DNA from: Tubulanus polymorphus
Taxonomy: Eukaryota > Nemertea > Palaeonemertea > Tubulaniformes > Tubulanidae
Reading direction: 5' to 3'
Assembly (NCBI RefSeq): GCF_964204645.1
Contig: NC_134027.1
Span: forward strand, 15,612,485 to 15,676,484
DNA length: 64,000 nt
Shown: positions 1 through 8,081 of the stretch, in pieces
How the letters are laid out: the number at the start of each line of letters is the position of its first letter
How positions within the stretch are numbered: the stretch's first letter is position 1
Notes under the pieces: generated by a model
The model's database searches: none
Seen by the model: the letters and a program-made list of their open reading frames with translations, nothing else
Told to the model about the DNA's origin: nothing
Made by a program: the position numbers and the translations under genes

Positions 1-533
1 TAATTTTAAAACCAGGATTATATAATTTAGAAACATTAGCCCAAGAAATTAATCGAAGAGCACGGTTGAAAATTAGAAGAGATGATAAATTTTCAATTAG
101 ATTTATAAAAAAGTGATAGCACAAATAAAATTAAAATAAAGGTATATGATGAAAGTCAACATGCATTTATGGTAAAAAAAAAACCATTAGCCAAATTGCT
201 AGGAATTGCACCAGATACTGTTACAGGAAACATAGATGGTAATTCAAATATAATACCTTTTACACACTTTTATATTTATTGCAATTTAATCGAGCCTACA
301 AAAACTTTCGAAGCAACTAAAGAAACAATTTTTAGTTCTAGTATACTAAATATTTTACCGCTAAAAAATGTTAAACAATTTGGAACTCAAATAAATTATA
401 ATTTAACAGAATGTGATTTTAAACCTTGCATTCCTAAATATAATAATTTTAAATTAGAAATCATAATGGTTATTTAATTGATTTGAATAACTTTCCTGTG
501 ATATATGAATTAGTTATAAGATGTAAAGAGTAA
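1..533 (+). pseudogene. Minor capsid (penton) protein, 5'-truncated by window and frameshifted
   Basis: Aligns with the last two thirds of the intact copy-B penton gene at 33146-33901. It includes the GLYNLETLAQEIN-type segment at the window start and the THFYIYCNLI segment. Two breaks are visible: one in an A-run near 113, and a short deletion next to a repeated TTAGAA near 450. The reading frame is therefore split into at least three pieces, the middle one spanning about 169-477. The original stop falls at 531-533, directly before the promoter-like T-run of the next gene. In the family this protein is the single jelly-roll subunit of capsid vertices. Confidence 0.75.
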
Positions 534-552
534 TTTTTTCACTATAGAAATG
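534..552 (+). promoter_or_regulatory. T-run start element, 550 gene
   Basis: T6 then CACTATAGAAATG; weaker variant of the T-run/TAAATG element. Confidence 0.45.
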
Positions 553-906
553 AATATAACTGTTGGGCCGAGTATATGTTTTGGGTTTGATTTTAAACAT
601 GAGAAAGAAATGAAATTTAACGTTAATGATGTAATTACACATATCAAAAATATTACATTTTCTAATGAAACAACATTTGAGTATGAAACAACAATAGATA
701 AAGAAACTTTAAATGTAGAAAAGATTACTAATTTAATTAGAGAATCTTTAAGATTTTATGAATTAGATGAAGATTTTATCATCGATGATATTACAAAAAT
801 AATAATTGAAATATATACAAATGAAACTAGTAATGAAATAAATGTTGATTTAATCATCACTAAGATAACTAAATATTTTGATGATAGTAATTTTTTTGAT
901 AAATAA
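550..906 (+). CDS. Conserved Polinton protein of unknown function (118 aa)
   Basis: A 118-residue acidic protein without recognisable domain. It begins MNITVGPSICFGF and has a leucine/isoleucine-rich helical C-terminal half (residues ~60-110, containing SLRFYELDEDFIIDDI). Homologues occupy the same place after the penton gene in copy B (33918), C2 (50744), C3 (44812) and C1 (right window edge), so the gene belongs to the element. The start codon follows a T6 run at 534-539. Its stop codon overlaps the TAAATG start context of the next gene, suggesting independent monocistronic transcripts rather than an operon. No function is proposed. Confidence 0.75.
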   Translation: MNITVGPSICFGFDFKHEKEMKFNVNDVITHIKNITFSNETTFEYETTIDKETLNVEKITNLIRESLRFYELDEDFIIDDITKIIIEIYTNETSNEINVDLIITKITKYFDDSNFFDK

Positions 907-909
907 ATG
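891..909 (+). promoter_or_regulatory. T7 + TAAATG element, 907 gene
   Basis: T7, GATAAA, TAAATG. The T-run encodes the Phe-Phe end of the upstream gene. Confidence 0.6.
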
Positions 910-1128
910 AGTGATAATAAGTGGATAATAACTGGATTATATAATGGAGCATTACTATCAGTTGGAACTGTTGGTTATTCAATGGTATTAAAAAAAGTAT
1001 TTAAAATGGGAAGTGTTAATGTTGATAGATTTGATATAAATGATATTTTAAAATTAACATTAGCAGTTACTTTACCTAATTTAACTATTGATTATTTAGA
1101 AAAACAAAAATATATTCCTCCCATATAA
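907..1128 (+). CDS. Small membrane protein, conserved in Polintons (73 aa)
   Basis: A 73-residue protein. Residues ~7-28 (ITGLYNGALLSVGTVGYSMV) form a glycine-rich hydrophobic segment that could span a membrane, and a second hydrophobic stretch ILKLTLAVTL lies near residue 50. The C-terminus YLEKQKYIPPI is almost invariant between copies. Homologues are intact in C3 (44247-44468) and C1 (63573-63794) and broken in B and C2. The size, the position between the penton and the KRHNLALEK-type gene, and the GTVGYSMV motif match a small protein I associate with metazoan Polintons; its role is not known to me (possibly virion membrane or core). The start lies inside TAAATG at 904-909. Confidence 0.75.
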   Translation: MSDNKWIITGLYNGALLSVGTVGYSMVLKKVFKMGSVNVDRFDINDILKLTLAVTLPNLTIDYLEKQKYIPPI

Positions 1129-1136
1129 ATGCATAA

Positions 1137-1155
1137 TTTTTTTGCTAAATAAATG
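1137..1155 (+). promoter_or_regulatory. T7 + TAAATG element, 1153 gene
   Basis: TTTTTTTGCTAAATAAATG; T-run ends 6 nt before TAAATG. Confidence 0.65.
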
Positions 1156-1575
1156 GCTTCTGCAATTATAGCTATTATAGGATCGGCAATTGTTAACGCT
1201 TTAGCATTTACTGGTGGTGGTTATTTATTTAAGCATATTGATAAAAATGGATCATTAACAGAACAAAAAAGACATAACTTAGCATTAGAGAAATACAATA
1301 AAGCAGCTGAAGAATACAGAGAAAAACGACAAAACTATATGGATTACATCAATAAAGAATTATATGATCAGAAGATTTCACACAGAGATTTTCAATCAGT
1401 TGATGATGCAATGAGTTTATATAACGCGGTAACCAAGAAAGAAAAATTACATCTATACAAACCTAAATTATCAGATTATTATACCTCAAGTAATGAACAG
1501 AAGAAATATGAAATAATATGGATTTTAGGCGGAACTAATATTGTTATATTTGTTGCTTATAAGTTTACTAATTAG
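1153..1575 (+). CDS. Two-TM conserved Polinton protein (140 aa)
   Basis: An N-terminal hydrophobic segment (residues 2-25, SAIIAIIGSAIVNALAFTGG) is followed by a charged coiled-coil-like centre containing KRHNLALEKYNKAAEEY and KRQNYMDYINKEL. A C-terminal hydrophobic segment (IIWILGGTNIVIFVAYKF) ends the protein. The KRHNLALEK and INKEL blocks are typical of a conserved accessory protein of animal Polintons. Homologues of exactly 423 bp exist in C1 (63126-63548) and C2 (49723-50145), both with nonsense codons; copy B has lost the first TM segment by deletion. Start context T7 then TAAATG at 1150-1155. Probably virion-associated; molecular role unknown. Confidence 0.75.
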   Translation: MASAIIAIIGSAIVNALAFTGGGYLFKHIDKNGSLTEQKRHNLALEKYNKAAEEYREKRQNYMDYINKELYDQKISHRDFQSVDDAMSLYNAVTKKEKLHLYKPKLSDYYTSSNEQKKYEIIWILGGTNIVIFVAYKFTN

Positions 1576-1578
1576 TAA

Positions 1579-1596
1579 TTTTTTTCTAAATAAATG
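1579..1596 (+). promoter_or_regulatory. T7 + TAAATG element, 1594 gene
   Basis: TTTTTTTCTAAATAAATG; identical in copy B before 34839. Confidence 0.65.
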
Positions 1597-2028
1597 GAAG
1601 ATAAAATTGATAGTATTGATATCATTCCTCATGATATAAATAAAACTAAATTAAACATATATTTAGAAAAACAAATATTAGAATTTGAAAGTGACTTAAA
1701 GATAAAAAAGAAAAAATATCTAAAAAGTAAAATTATATATTATCTTATTATCAGTGGTTCGGTTACAATTAGTTCTGTGATAACATTTCTAGCAATATTC
1801 AGTCCATTAACACCTTCAGCTATATCAATTGGTGTGTTAGGATTAAGTTCAAGTGTTTTAACCGGTATAAGTTCAAAATTAAATATAAAAAGTAATAAAG
1901 AAAAAATTAAAACTAATATAAAAGAAATTAATAGATTAAAGAATACACTAGATTATATAATAAGTTTAAATGGCCATATAACAGTTGAAGAACAAGATAA
2001 ATTATTAAAAGAATTAATAAATTATTAA
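1594..2028 (+). CDS. Membrane protein with coiled-coil flanks (144 aa)
   Basis: A lysine-rich helical N-terminal half (residues ~18-45) is followed by a hydrophobic hairpin of two segments (IIYYLIISGSVTISSVITF and SAISIGVLGLSSSVLTGI, ~50-95) and a lysine/asparagine-rich helix to the C-terminus. The architecture looks like a membrane hairpin between two helices facing the same side. It is conserved nearly residue for residue in copy B (34839-35273), intact in C2 (49263-49697), and interrupted in C1 by a 0.7-kb repeat. T7 at 1579-1585 and TAAATG at 1591-1596 mark the start. Function unknown; family membership rests on synteny. Confidence 0.75.
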   Translation: MEDKIDSIDIIPHDINKTKLNIYLEKQILEFESDLKIKKKKYLKSKIIYYLIISGSVTISSVITFLAIFSPLTPSAISIGVLGLSSSVLTGISSKLNIKSNKEKIKTNIKEINRLKNTLDYIISLNGHITVEEQDKLLKELINY

Positions 2029-2047
2029 TTTTTTAATTATATAAATG
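2029..2047 (+). promoter_or_regulatory. T6 + TAAATG element, 2045 gene
   Basis: TTTTTTAATTATATAAATG; the same sequence precedes 35290 in copy B. Confidence 0.65.
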
Positions 2048-3370
2048 GTAGATAGTTTTCCAAAAGCTTTCCAATATAATAAATCAATTAAATATAATAT
2101 TCCTGCAATAGATTTTAATAAAGATATTACATATAGAAATGAAGTTTTAGATTCATTAACTGATTTATATATTTATGTTACTGAAAGTAATAATTTTTAT
2201 GTAAAGATGGAAAATATATTTCATGTGTATACAATTAATTTCAAAAATTTAAATGAGGCAAAACAATGGTTATTAAAATCTAATATGAAGTATTGGCAGA
2301 ACCAATTAAATTGTGCTGTTTATTGCGCAACAATAGGATGTGGAATTAGTTGGAATGATCATTTAAACAAACCAAGTTTACCATTGATGTTATCACTTTT
2401 TAGATTTCATACTTATTTTCAAATAAAATTAATATTAGATGAATTAGAATGTCCTTTACCAGGTTCAAAATATTTTAAAGAATTGAATAATAATATTAAT
2501 TTTTCTAAGTTTTATAAAATATGTAATGAATTTAATATTAATTCAAATAAAGATTTTAGAGCAAAAATTGGAACAATGGGTGGATTAAGAATATTATATA
2601 CTAAAGAATTTGGAAAAATAATGACAAATTCAGATATAAGAACACTAAATTGGAATGAATTACCAAAATATTATAATAATATACAACAACAAAATAATAA
2701 TGGTTGGGTTAATTTCATTTTAGAAAATAGTGAAGGTTTTACTAAAGCTGGTATACAAAGAATAAATCAATCTATTAGAACTTATTTGATATGTATTTTA
2801 GGTGCGCAAGTTGAAACAAGATCCCCAATAATTGGAAATGATAACACTTCATTCGATGCGCAGAAACAATTCAAAGTATTATTTGAAGACTCAATTCATA
2901 ATGATAAAAATAGATCGATTCCAGAAAACATTGTAAGATATCAAAATTATTTAGATAAATCACATATTAGATTAAATTATTGTATAGGTCCTAATCTATT
3001 TATTATTTCTAATGATTTAGTATTAAAGATCGGAAACATAATTGGTTACAATAATCTAATTAAAACTGCAACAATAAATAATTCATTTGGATTAAATGAT
3101 ATAAATAAAAAGATTATGACTGCTCCAAAATTAATGGAAGGTGAAAAAAATAAAAAACACATTCAATCAACAGAAACTAAAACTAAGAATATTAAATTAA
3201 ATAATGATTCTAAAATAAAAGATTACAATACATCAGAAAATATAAAAACTGATAATATTCAACATGATATAATTAAACTGAATGATGATAATAAATCCCA
3301 TGAAAATACTAAATTAGCTTTAACTTGTATAGGAATTGTAATCGGAGGAATATTATATTTTAAATTTTAA
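2045..3370 (+). CDS. Conserved Polinton structural-type protein with C-terminal TM anchor (441 aa)
   Basis: Starts MVDSFPKAFQYNKS. It contains a conserved core with SNMKYWQNQLNCAVYCATIG and GCGISWNDHL (residues ~75-105) and RFHTYFQIKLILDELECPLP (~118-137), then GWVNFILENSEGFTKAGIQR and the strongly conserved ICILGAQVETRSPI. The last ~20 residues (CIGIVIGGILYFKF) form a tail-anchor-like hydrophobic segment. The CATTGCGISW and RFHTYFQIRLIL blocks are what I recall from a long, unnamed protein found in many animal Polintons. Copies B (462 aa, intact), C1 (broken) and C2 (N-terminal fragment) all have it. Probably a virion protein, by inference from the tail anchor and constant presence. Confidence 0.75.
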   Translation: MVDSFPKAFQYNKSIKYNIPAIDFNKDITYRNEVLDSLTDLYIYVTESNNFYVKMENIFHVYTINFKNLNEAKQWLLKSNMKYWQNQLNCAVYCATIGCGISWNDHLNKPSLPLMLSLFRFHTYFQIKLILDELECPLPGSKYFKELNNNINFSKFYKICNEFNINSNKDFRAKIGTMGGLRILYTKEFGKIMTNSDIRTLNWNELPKYYNNIQQQNNNGWVNFILENSEGFTKAGIQRINQSIRTYLICILGAQVETRSPIIGNDNTSFDAQKQFKVLFEDSIHNDKNRSIPENIVRYQNYLDKSHIRLNYCIGPNLFIISNDLVLKIGNIIGYNNLIKTATINNSFGLNDINKKIMTAPKLMEGEKNKKHIQSTETKTKNIKLNNDSKIKDYNTSENIKTDNIQHDIIKLNDDNKSHENTKLALTCIGIVIGGILYFKF

Positions 3371-3388
3371 TTTTTTATTATGTAAATG
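3371..3388 (+). promoter_or_regulatory. T6 + TAAATG element, 3386 gene
   Basis: TTTTTTATTATGTAAATG. Confidence 0.6.
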
Positions 3389-3721
3389 GCAGAAGGTGGA
3401 GAAGATCATGAAATGGAAGGCATGGGAAATAATAATGAAGGATATATTGATGATGATGATTATAATGATGCAGAAACTAATATTGATGATGGTAATGAAT
3501 CAGCATATAATTCTAATTTAGCAGATAGTGGTTCTAAAGCCCCATCAACAGATGAATTTGATAGAAGAACTAGATCGAGAATACCTCCTGAAAATTTAAA
3601 TCAAGGTTTTTTAAGACAAGATTTAGAATATAATAAAATTATTTATAAATTCAAACCTGTATTTGAAAGATCTGGGTATAATATAAGTGATAGAGATGCT
3701 GAACTTTTAGTAGAAAATTGA
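3386..3721 (+). CDS. Acidic N-terminal part of coiled-coil membrane protein, or separate small gene (111 aa)
   Basis: A very acidic, low-complexity start (MAEGGEDHEMEGMG, then runs of D/E/N) leads to a conserved tail, KFKPVFERSGYNISDRDAELL. The stop TGA at 3719-3721 is in the same reading frame as the following coiled-coil gene, and only nine sense codons separate that stop from the next annotated start. In copy B the equivalent stop is TAA at the equivalent place, again in frame. It may be the first part of one larger protein with recoding at the stop, or a separate gene. Start context: T6 at 3371-3376, TAAATG 3383-3388. Confidence 0.65.
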   Translation: MAEGGEDHEMEGMGNNNEGYIDDDDYNDAETNIDDGNESAYNSNLADSGSKAPSTDEFDRRTRSRIPPENLNQGFLRQDLEYNKIIYKFKPVFERSGYNISDRDAELLVEN

Positions 3722-3751
3722 AAACTTTTTAAAGGTAAATATTATTATCAT

Positions 3752-4968
3752 TTGGATGGTGATTATTATATTGATATCACTAATCAAAGGACAAAACTAA
3801 ATAAAATATTAGCGGAATCAACTTTGAAAAATTTAGAAACATTTAGAATTAAGAGAATAAGTAATAGTAATGAAATAACTGATGTTAGACAAGAAGAAAG
3901 AGATGATAATATAACAGAATTTAGTGAAAGAATTGATGACTTATTAAAAATAATCAATAAAAATTCAGATACAGAAATGGAAGAGTATAGAGATCGATTA
4001 GATAAATTAAGATCTTCAACGCCCGAAACATCGAGAAGAGATATTCAACAAATTGATAATGATTCAAGTCAATTACAATTAGTAAAACATTTTGATAACA
4101 TGTTAGATACAGTTCATTCATTTGAAGAAGAGATGAATAGTGTTTTAGATACGCCCGGTGCTGAAACTGGAATAAATCGAATACAATCTTTACTAGAAAA
4201 AAGATTATTTGATTTAACTGATGATGAATTAGAAGCATTTCCTGAACAAACACGTAGAGAAATTAAAGGTATGCAAGAATCGGCTGATAAAATTGCGCAT
4301 GAAAAAAGTAAAAGAGATATTAAAATTAGAACTTTAGAAAAAGAATTAACTGATAAAAATAAAGAAATAGAACAACTAAAATTAGATAGAGATAATAAAG
4401 TTATTGAAGAAATCGAATTTAAAAAAAGAAATGCATATTTAGAAAAAGAAAAAGATGATTTAGAATATAACATAGAATTACAAAAAGAAGAAATTAAATT
4501 ATTATTAAAATCATATGATTATAATATAAATAGATTAAAAGTTATTTTTAAAGATTTGTTGATAAAACCAGATTCTAAAATATCATTGAAAGATAGAATA
4601 AATTAGAAGGAATAACAATTCTTTCAATTCTAACAGCTGTAACTATGTTATTTACAACAATTGGTTTAGCAATATCAAATGCTTTAAAATCTACTCCTAC
4701 TCTCAATAAACCAGATAAACCCCCGAATGATAATAATTCTATACAAGTTAAAGTTAAGGATGGTTTAAAGAAATTAGCAAAATATTTATGGGAACTATCT
4801 AAAAAATCTGCTGCAGCATTACCAGGAATTATTGCATCAATTGTTGGTTTTATATTGAAATCTGCAGGAAACATAATTAACTTTGCTGCTGAACATATTA
4901 TTTTATTTTTAATTACAGTTGTAAGTGCTATTATTTTTGGGTTAGTAAACATGATAAAAAATAAATAA
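3752..4968 (+). pseudogene. Coiled-coil protein with C-terminal membrane segments, frameshifted
   Basis: The N-terminal part has GDYYIDITNQ. A long coiled coil follows (KEKSKRDIKIRTLEKELTDK region and on to about codon 270). The C-terminal part, in another frame from ~4609, carries ILTAVTMLFTTIGLAISNAL and then KKSAAALPGIIASIVGFILK. The AAALPGI(I/V)ASIV block is typical of a Polinton protein that ends in membrane segments. The frame breaks at ~4602 because 13 bp present in copy B are missing, flanked by short direct repeats (taaa). No TAAATG precedes the 3752 ATG, and it shares a frame with the upstream ORF, so the true start may be upstream. The copy B counterpart (37037-38152) is intact in this region. 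Confidence 0.7.
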
Positions 4969-4972
4969 TTAA

Positions 4973-4987
4973 TTTTTTAAATAAATG
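4973..4987 (+). promoter_or_regulatory. T6 + TAAATG element, MCP gene
   Basis: TTTTTTAAATAAATG; the copy B MCP has T7 then GTTTAATAAATG. Confidence 0.65.
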
Positions 4988-6232
4988 AGTGGGAGTTATA
5001 TCAATCCTTCTAAGAATCATAGAATATCTAATGCTATTAAAGCAGAAAGATCACATCATATAATTACACATACTCCTTCTAACATTAATCCTGATGAAAC
5101 TTTATATGTTAGAATCCCTCGATTAAAACAAAATACTTTTTACGTTCCAAATAGTATTTATTTATCTGCCTATATAAAAGTAATCGGTAATAATAATAAT
5201 TATGTTGTTGATAATGTTGGAAGATATTTGATTAAAAAATTAACTATAAAGATTGGCCCAGAAACAGTTTTCTCATTAGATGATTATAATTTATTTATGC
5301 ATTATAAAGATTTATGGTTAACTAAAGAAAATAGAAATAATATGATATTTCAAGGAATCCATTCAGAAAACCAAAATAAATTTAGATCAGAAGCACATAA
5401 TGCAATATTAACTAATGCTGTAGATAAATTGATAAAAAGTATATATGGAAGCAAATATAAAATTCCATTAGACTTTGAATTGATAAATAACAATGCACCT
5501 TTATATAAATACGCAATTCAAGAAGACGTTATATTCGAAATAACATTTGCTCCTGTAACTGAAATTGTAATATCTAGCGTTAATAAAGATATGAGTTATA
5601 AATTATCGAATATATGTTTAGAATATGATACAGTAACTGATGAAAATATTTCAAGTATAATTCAAACTAAATACAATCAAGGATTTTCATTATTATATGA
5701 TTATATTGATAAATTTAAAACTGTAACTATTAATGCAAATGATGAAATTATTAATGAGAATATTAACTTCCCAAGAAGATCTATTAAAGGTATATTAATA
5801 TTTTTTACCATTGCAACATATACTAATGGTGCAATAAATGTTGATAATTATTATAATCCTGAAATAACAAAAGTAGAAATAACTATCGAAGGAATAGCAA
5901 ATAAAATATTTTGTCAAGGAATGAGAATGATTGATCAATGGCCAGAAATTAGAAAACATTTTATGAATGAAAAAGTGAAATCATCTGAAAATTGTAATAT
6001 TAATCAAATTGATTATTATACCGGTAATAAATATGCATTATGGTTAGATTTTAGAACAACAGAGGATAATTCATTACATGGTTCTGGAAAAAAATTACAA
6101 AACACTAAAGATGGAATACAATTATTCATGACAAAGAATAAAGGAATCAAAAATTTCAAAATGCACATTTATATTATATCTGACGCGCAATTAAATATTG
6201 TAAATTCTCAATTGAATAGTGTTATGTATTAA
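4985..6232 (+). CDS. MCP: Major capsid protein, double jelly-roll type (415 aa)
   Basis: Recognised from blocks I know from Polinton hexon-like capsid proteins: ETLYVRIPRLKQNTFYVPNS (residues ~38-57), VGRYLIKKLTIKIGPE (78-93), KDLWLTKENR (108-117), a GxKYKIPLDFELI block near 155-170 and EDVIFEITFAP soon after. The family forms pseudo-hexameric capsomers from two stacked jelly rolls, the basis for regarding Polintons as virus genomes. It is intact and ~85-90% similar by eye to the copy B protein (38177-39424); a rearranged fragment is in C1 (53403-54060). T6 at 4973-4978 and TAAATG at 4982-4987 define the start. Identification is by sequence recognition, not structure. Confidence 0.88.
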   Translation: MSGSYINPSKNHRISNAIKAERSHHIITHTPSNINPDETLYVRIPRLKQNTFYVPNSIYLSAYIKVIGNNNNYVVDNVGRYLIKKLTIKIGPETVFSLDDYNLFMHYKDLWLTKENRNNMIFQGIHSENQNKFRSEAHNAILTNAVDKLIKSIYGSKYKIPLDFELINNNAPLYKYAIQEDVIFEITFAPVTEIVISSVNKDMSYKLSNICLEYDTVTDENISSIIQTKYNQGFSLLYDYIDKFKTVTINANDEIINENINFPRRSIKGILIFFTIATYTNGAINVDNYYNPEITKVEITIEGIANKIFCQGMRMIDQWPEIRKHFMNEKVKSSENCNINQIDYYTGNKYALWLDFRTTEDNSLHGSGKKLQNTKDGIQLFMTKNKGIKNFKMHIYIISDAQLNIVNSQLNSVMY

Positions 6233-6264
6233 AATTTTAACTTTAATAAAAATTTATATAATAA

Positions 6265-7104
6265 ATGGAAGGTAAAGTATATAAACATATTCCATACATC
6301 GATACACATGAAAATAATGATGGTTTATATTATGTAATACCTTGTAATATAGCTTTGATATTTGATCCTATTTTCAAAATTTATAAAACTAAACTAATAG
6401 AAATCGATAATAATAAAAGTGGTGTTGTTGATAATTTAAGTAATGTAATACCTTCTACATCTAATAATGTAATACCTACTACATCTAATAATGTAATACC
6501 TACTACATCTAATAATGTAATACCTTCTACATCTAATAATGTAATACCTTCTACATCTAATAATGTAATACCTTTTACATCTAATAATGAAATAATATTA
6601 AATGTTAGTGAAAATAGAAATTATTGTGGATATTGTAAAAGTGAATTTTCAAACGCTACATCAAATTGGAATAAAAATATGAATACAAGGGTACATATAA
6701 ATAATGTTATAGAACGTGTTGGTTTAAAAGAATTTATAGAACACCCATTTAGATATGTTACAAAGTTTGTTTCAAATCAAAAAGTAAATGGTGAAAAAAT
6801 ATATGAAGATTTATTATTAGCAACACCTAATAAAGATGAATTAGATCTAACCGATGCTAATGAAATATTAGGATCAAACACTGTAAATGAAATATTAGGA
6901 GCAAACACTAATAAAGATTCTATGAAACATAAAGTAGAAAATAATGATAAATTTGATTGGATGAATAAGCATAACAATGAAACAACTATTAATGATGCGG
7001 TAAAAAGGATGAAGAATAAGTATAAAAATAATAAAGAATTTGAAGAAGAAAATTCGGTAGAGAATTTGAATAAATTGTTAGTGTCTGATAGTGAAAGAGA
7101 TTAA
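6265..7104 (+). CDS. Asn/Ser/Thr-repeat protein with short Cys motif (279 aa), unique to copy A
   Basis: The N-terminal ~50 residues are ordinary. Then six near-identical 8-residue repeats (NNVIPSTS, with T or F variants) occupy residues ~59-107. A YCGYCKSEF CxxC half-finger follows near 120, then an Asn/Lys-rich tail with two NEILG(S/A)NT repeats. There is no counterpart between the major capsid and integrase genes in copy B. The start has TAAATG at 6262-6267 but only a weak T-run. The repeat region could be a surface-exposed or flexible linker. I do not recognise the family. Confidence 0.6.
   Translation: MEGKVYKHIPYIDTHENNDGLYYVIPCNIALIFDPIFKIYKTKLIEIDNNKSGVVDNLSNVIPSTSNNVIPTTSNNVIPTTSNNVIPSTSNNVIPSTSNNVIPFTSNNEIILNVSENRNYCGYCKSEFSNATSNWNKNMNTRVHINNVIERVGLKEFIEHPFRYVTKFVSNQKVNGEKIYEDLLLATPNKDELDLTDANEILGSNTVNEILGANTNKDSMKHKVENNDKFDWMNKHNNETTINDAVKRMKNKYKNNKEFEEENSVENLNKLLVSDSERD
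6441..6584 (+). repeat. Coding tandem repeat, 6 x 24 bp
   Basis: Six head-to-tail units of about TAATGTAATACCTNCTACAT plus CTAA, differing at one or two bases, in frame within the 6265-7104 gene and encoding NNVIPxTS repeats. There are no spacers between units, so this is not a CRISPR array. Near-identity of units points to recent slippage or unequal exchange. Confidence 0.9.
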
Positions 7105-7499
7105 AATATTAATTATATTTAACACAAATAATAATATTGGTTGAAAATTGTATAAAATAATAGTAAATAAAAAAGGGGGTTTTAAGTATTTAAGGTATTT
7201 AAGGTATCTAATACATATCTAATACAATCTAATACAATCTAATACATAAAATATCTTATTTTATAAACTGATATTCATATGGAAATTGAAACCTCAGTAA
7301 TAATAAATAACCTTTATTATTTTCAAACTTATTCATTTATTAGTTGAAAAAATAAAAATAAATTGGTTGAAAATTGTATAAATAATATTTATTTCAAAAA
7401 AGGGGGTTTTAAGTATTTAAGGTATCTAATAGGGTATCTAATAGGGTATCAGGTATTAGGGTATCTAATAGGGCATCTAATACATAGATATATAAATAG
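7105..7499. repeat. Intergenic repeat region with duplicated ATPase 3' end
   Basis: Lies between the convergent genes 6265-7104 (+) and the ATPase (-). A unit containing TTGGTTGAAAATTGTATAAA, then an AAAAGGGGGTTTTAAGTATT-like block and TCTAATA-rich runs appears twice (about 7138 and 7362). The stretch 7256-7345 is a diverged copy of the ATPase 3' end at 7500-7590, so ~225 bp were tandemly duplicated. The tract 7420-7485 repeats GGTATCTAATAG several times. No RNA gene or ORF seen. Confidence 0.7.
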
Positions 7500-8081
7500 T
7501 TATTTTATAAATTTATATTCATAGGGAAATTGTAGTCTCAGTAATAATTTTGAACCTTTATTATTCTTTAATTTATTCATATATTCATCATGTAATTCAG
7601 TAGGTATAATTTGATTTTCTTTGTTATAAAATAAAACTAGAAATCTTATATTCTCCCTAAAGTCTTTAACAATTGAATTATATTTTTGATTTAAGACCCA
7701 TGTTGTTATCCCAAAATGTCTCCCAGAGAAAGCTAGATAACATAACTCACTTTCTCTCACTTTTGAATCATGTAGATTAGCACAATCATCTATAATGAAT
7801 AATGTATTTGATCCTTTATAAGTATCAATTGCTATCTTTATACAATTATCTAAATTTTCTTTTACTGTTTTAGGATCTAATATAATAAACTTTTTTATCT
7901 TAACTATATCTCTATTATATGTTTTATTCATTTCATAAGTAGGACAGAATAATATCATATTATCAAAATGATTCTTATAAATAGTTTCTAACAAGTCTAA
8001 TATGAAATGTGTTTTACCACAATTGGTTACTCCAGTAACTAACATATTATGCGGTTCAAATATAAATAAATCTTTATTCAT
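7500..8081 (-). CDS. ATP: Genome-packaging ATPase, A32/FtsK-HerA type (193 aa)
   Basis: Walker A is GVTNCGKT at residues 17-24. Walker B is TLFIIDDC at 93-100, where the acidic pair follows a hydrophobic strand, and the sensor-like segment SGRHFGITTWVLNQ lies at ~119-132. Length (~190 aa) and the order of motifs match Polinton/NCLDV A32-type ATPases, which pump DNA into preformed capsids. The gene is complete here, whereas the copy B homologue is frameshifted near its end. Its start overlaps the stop region of the integrase gene, with TAAATG at the junction, and the two lie in the order integrase-ATPase exactly as in copy B. No promoter other than the TAAATG context is visible. Confidence 0.88.
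   Translation of the reverse strand: MNKDLFIFEPHNMLVTGVTNCGKTHFILDLLETIYKNHFDNMILFCPTYEMNKTYNRDIVKIKKFIILDPKTVKENLDNCIKIAIDTYKGSNTLFIIDDCANLHDSKVRESELCYLAFSGRHFGITTWVLNQKYNSIVKDFRENIRFLVLFYNKENQIIPTELHDEYMNKLKNNKGSKLLLRLQFPYEYKFIK

Noticed and set aside
3954-4952. Minus-strand ORFs of 99-142 codons here and at 37066-38094
   Set aside because: Antisense to the coiled-coil gene, created by its AT-rich codon bias.
6441-6584. Possible CRISPR-like array
   Set aside because: Units are contiguous without spacers and keep a reading frame; eukaryotic context.
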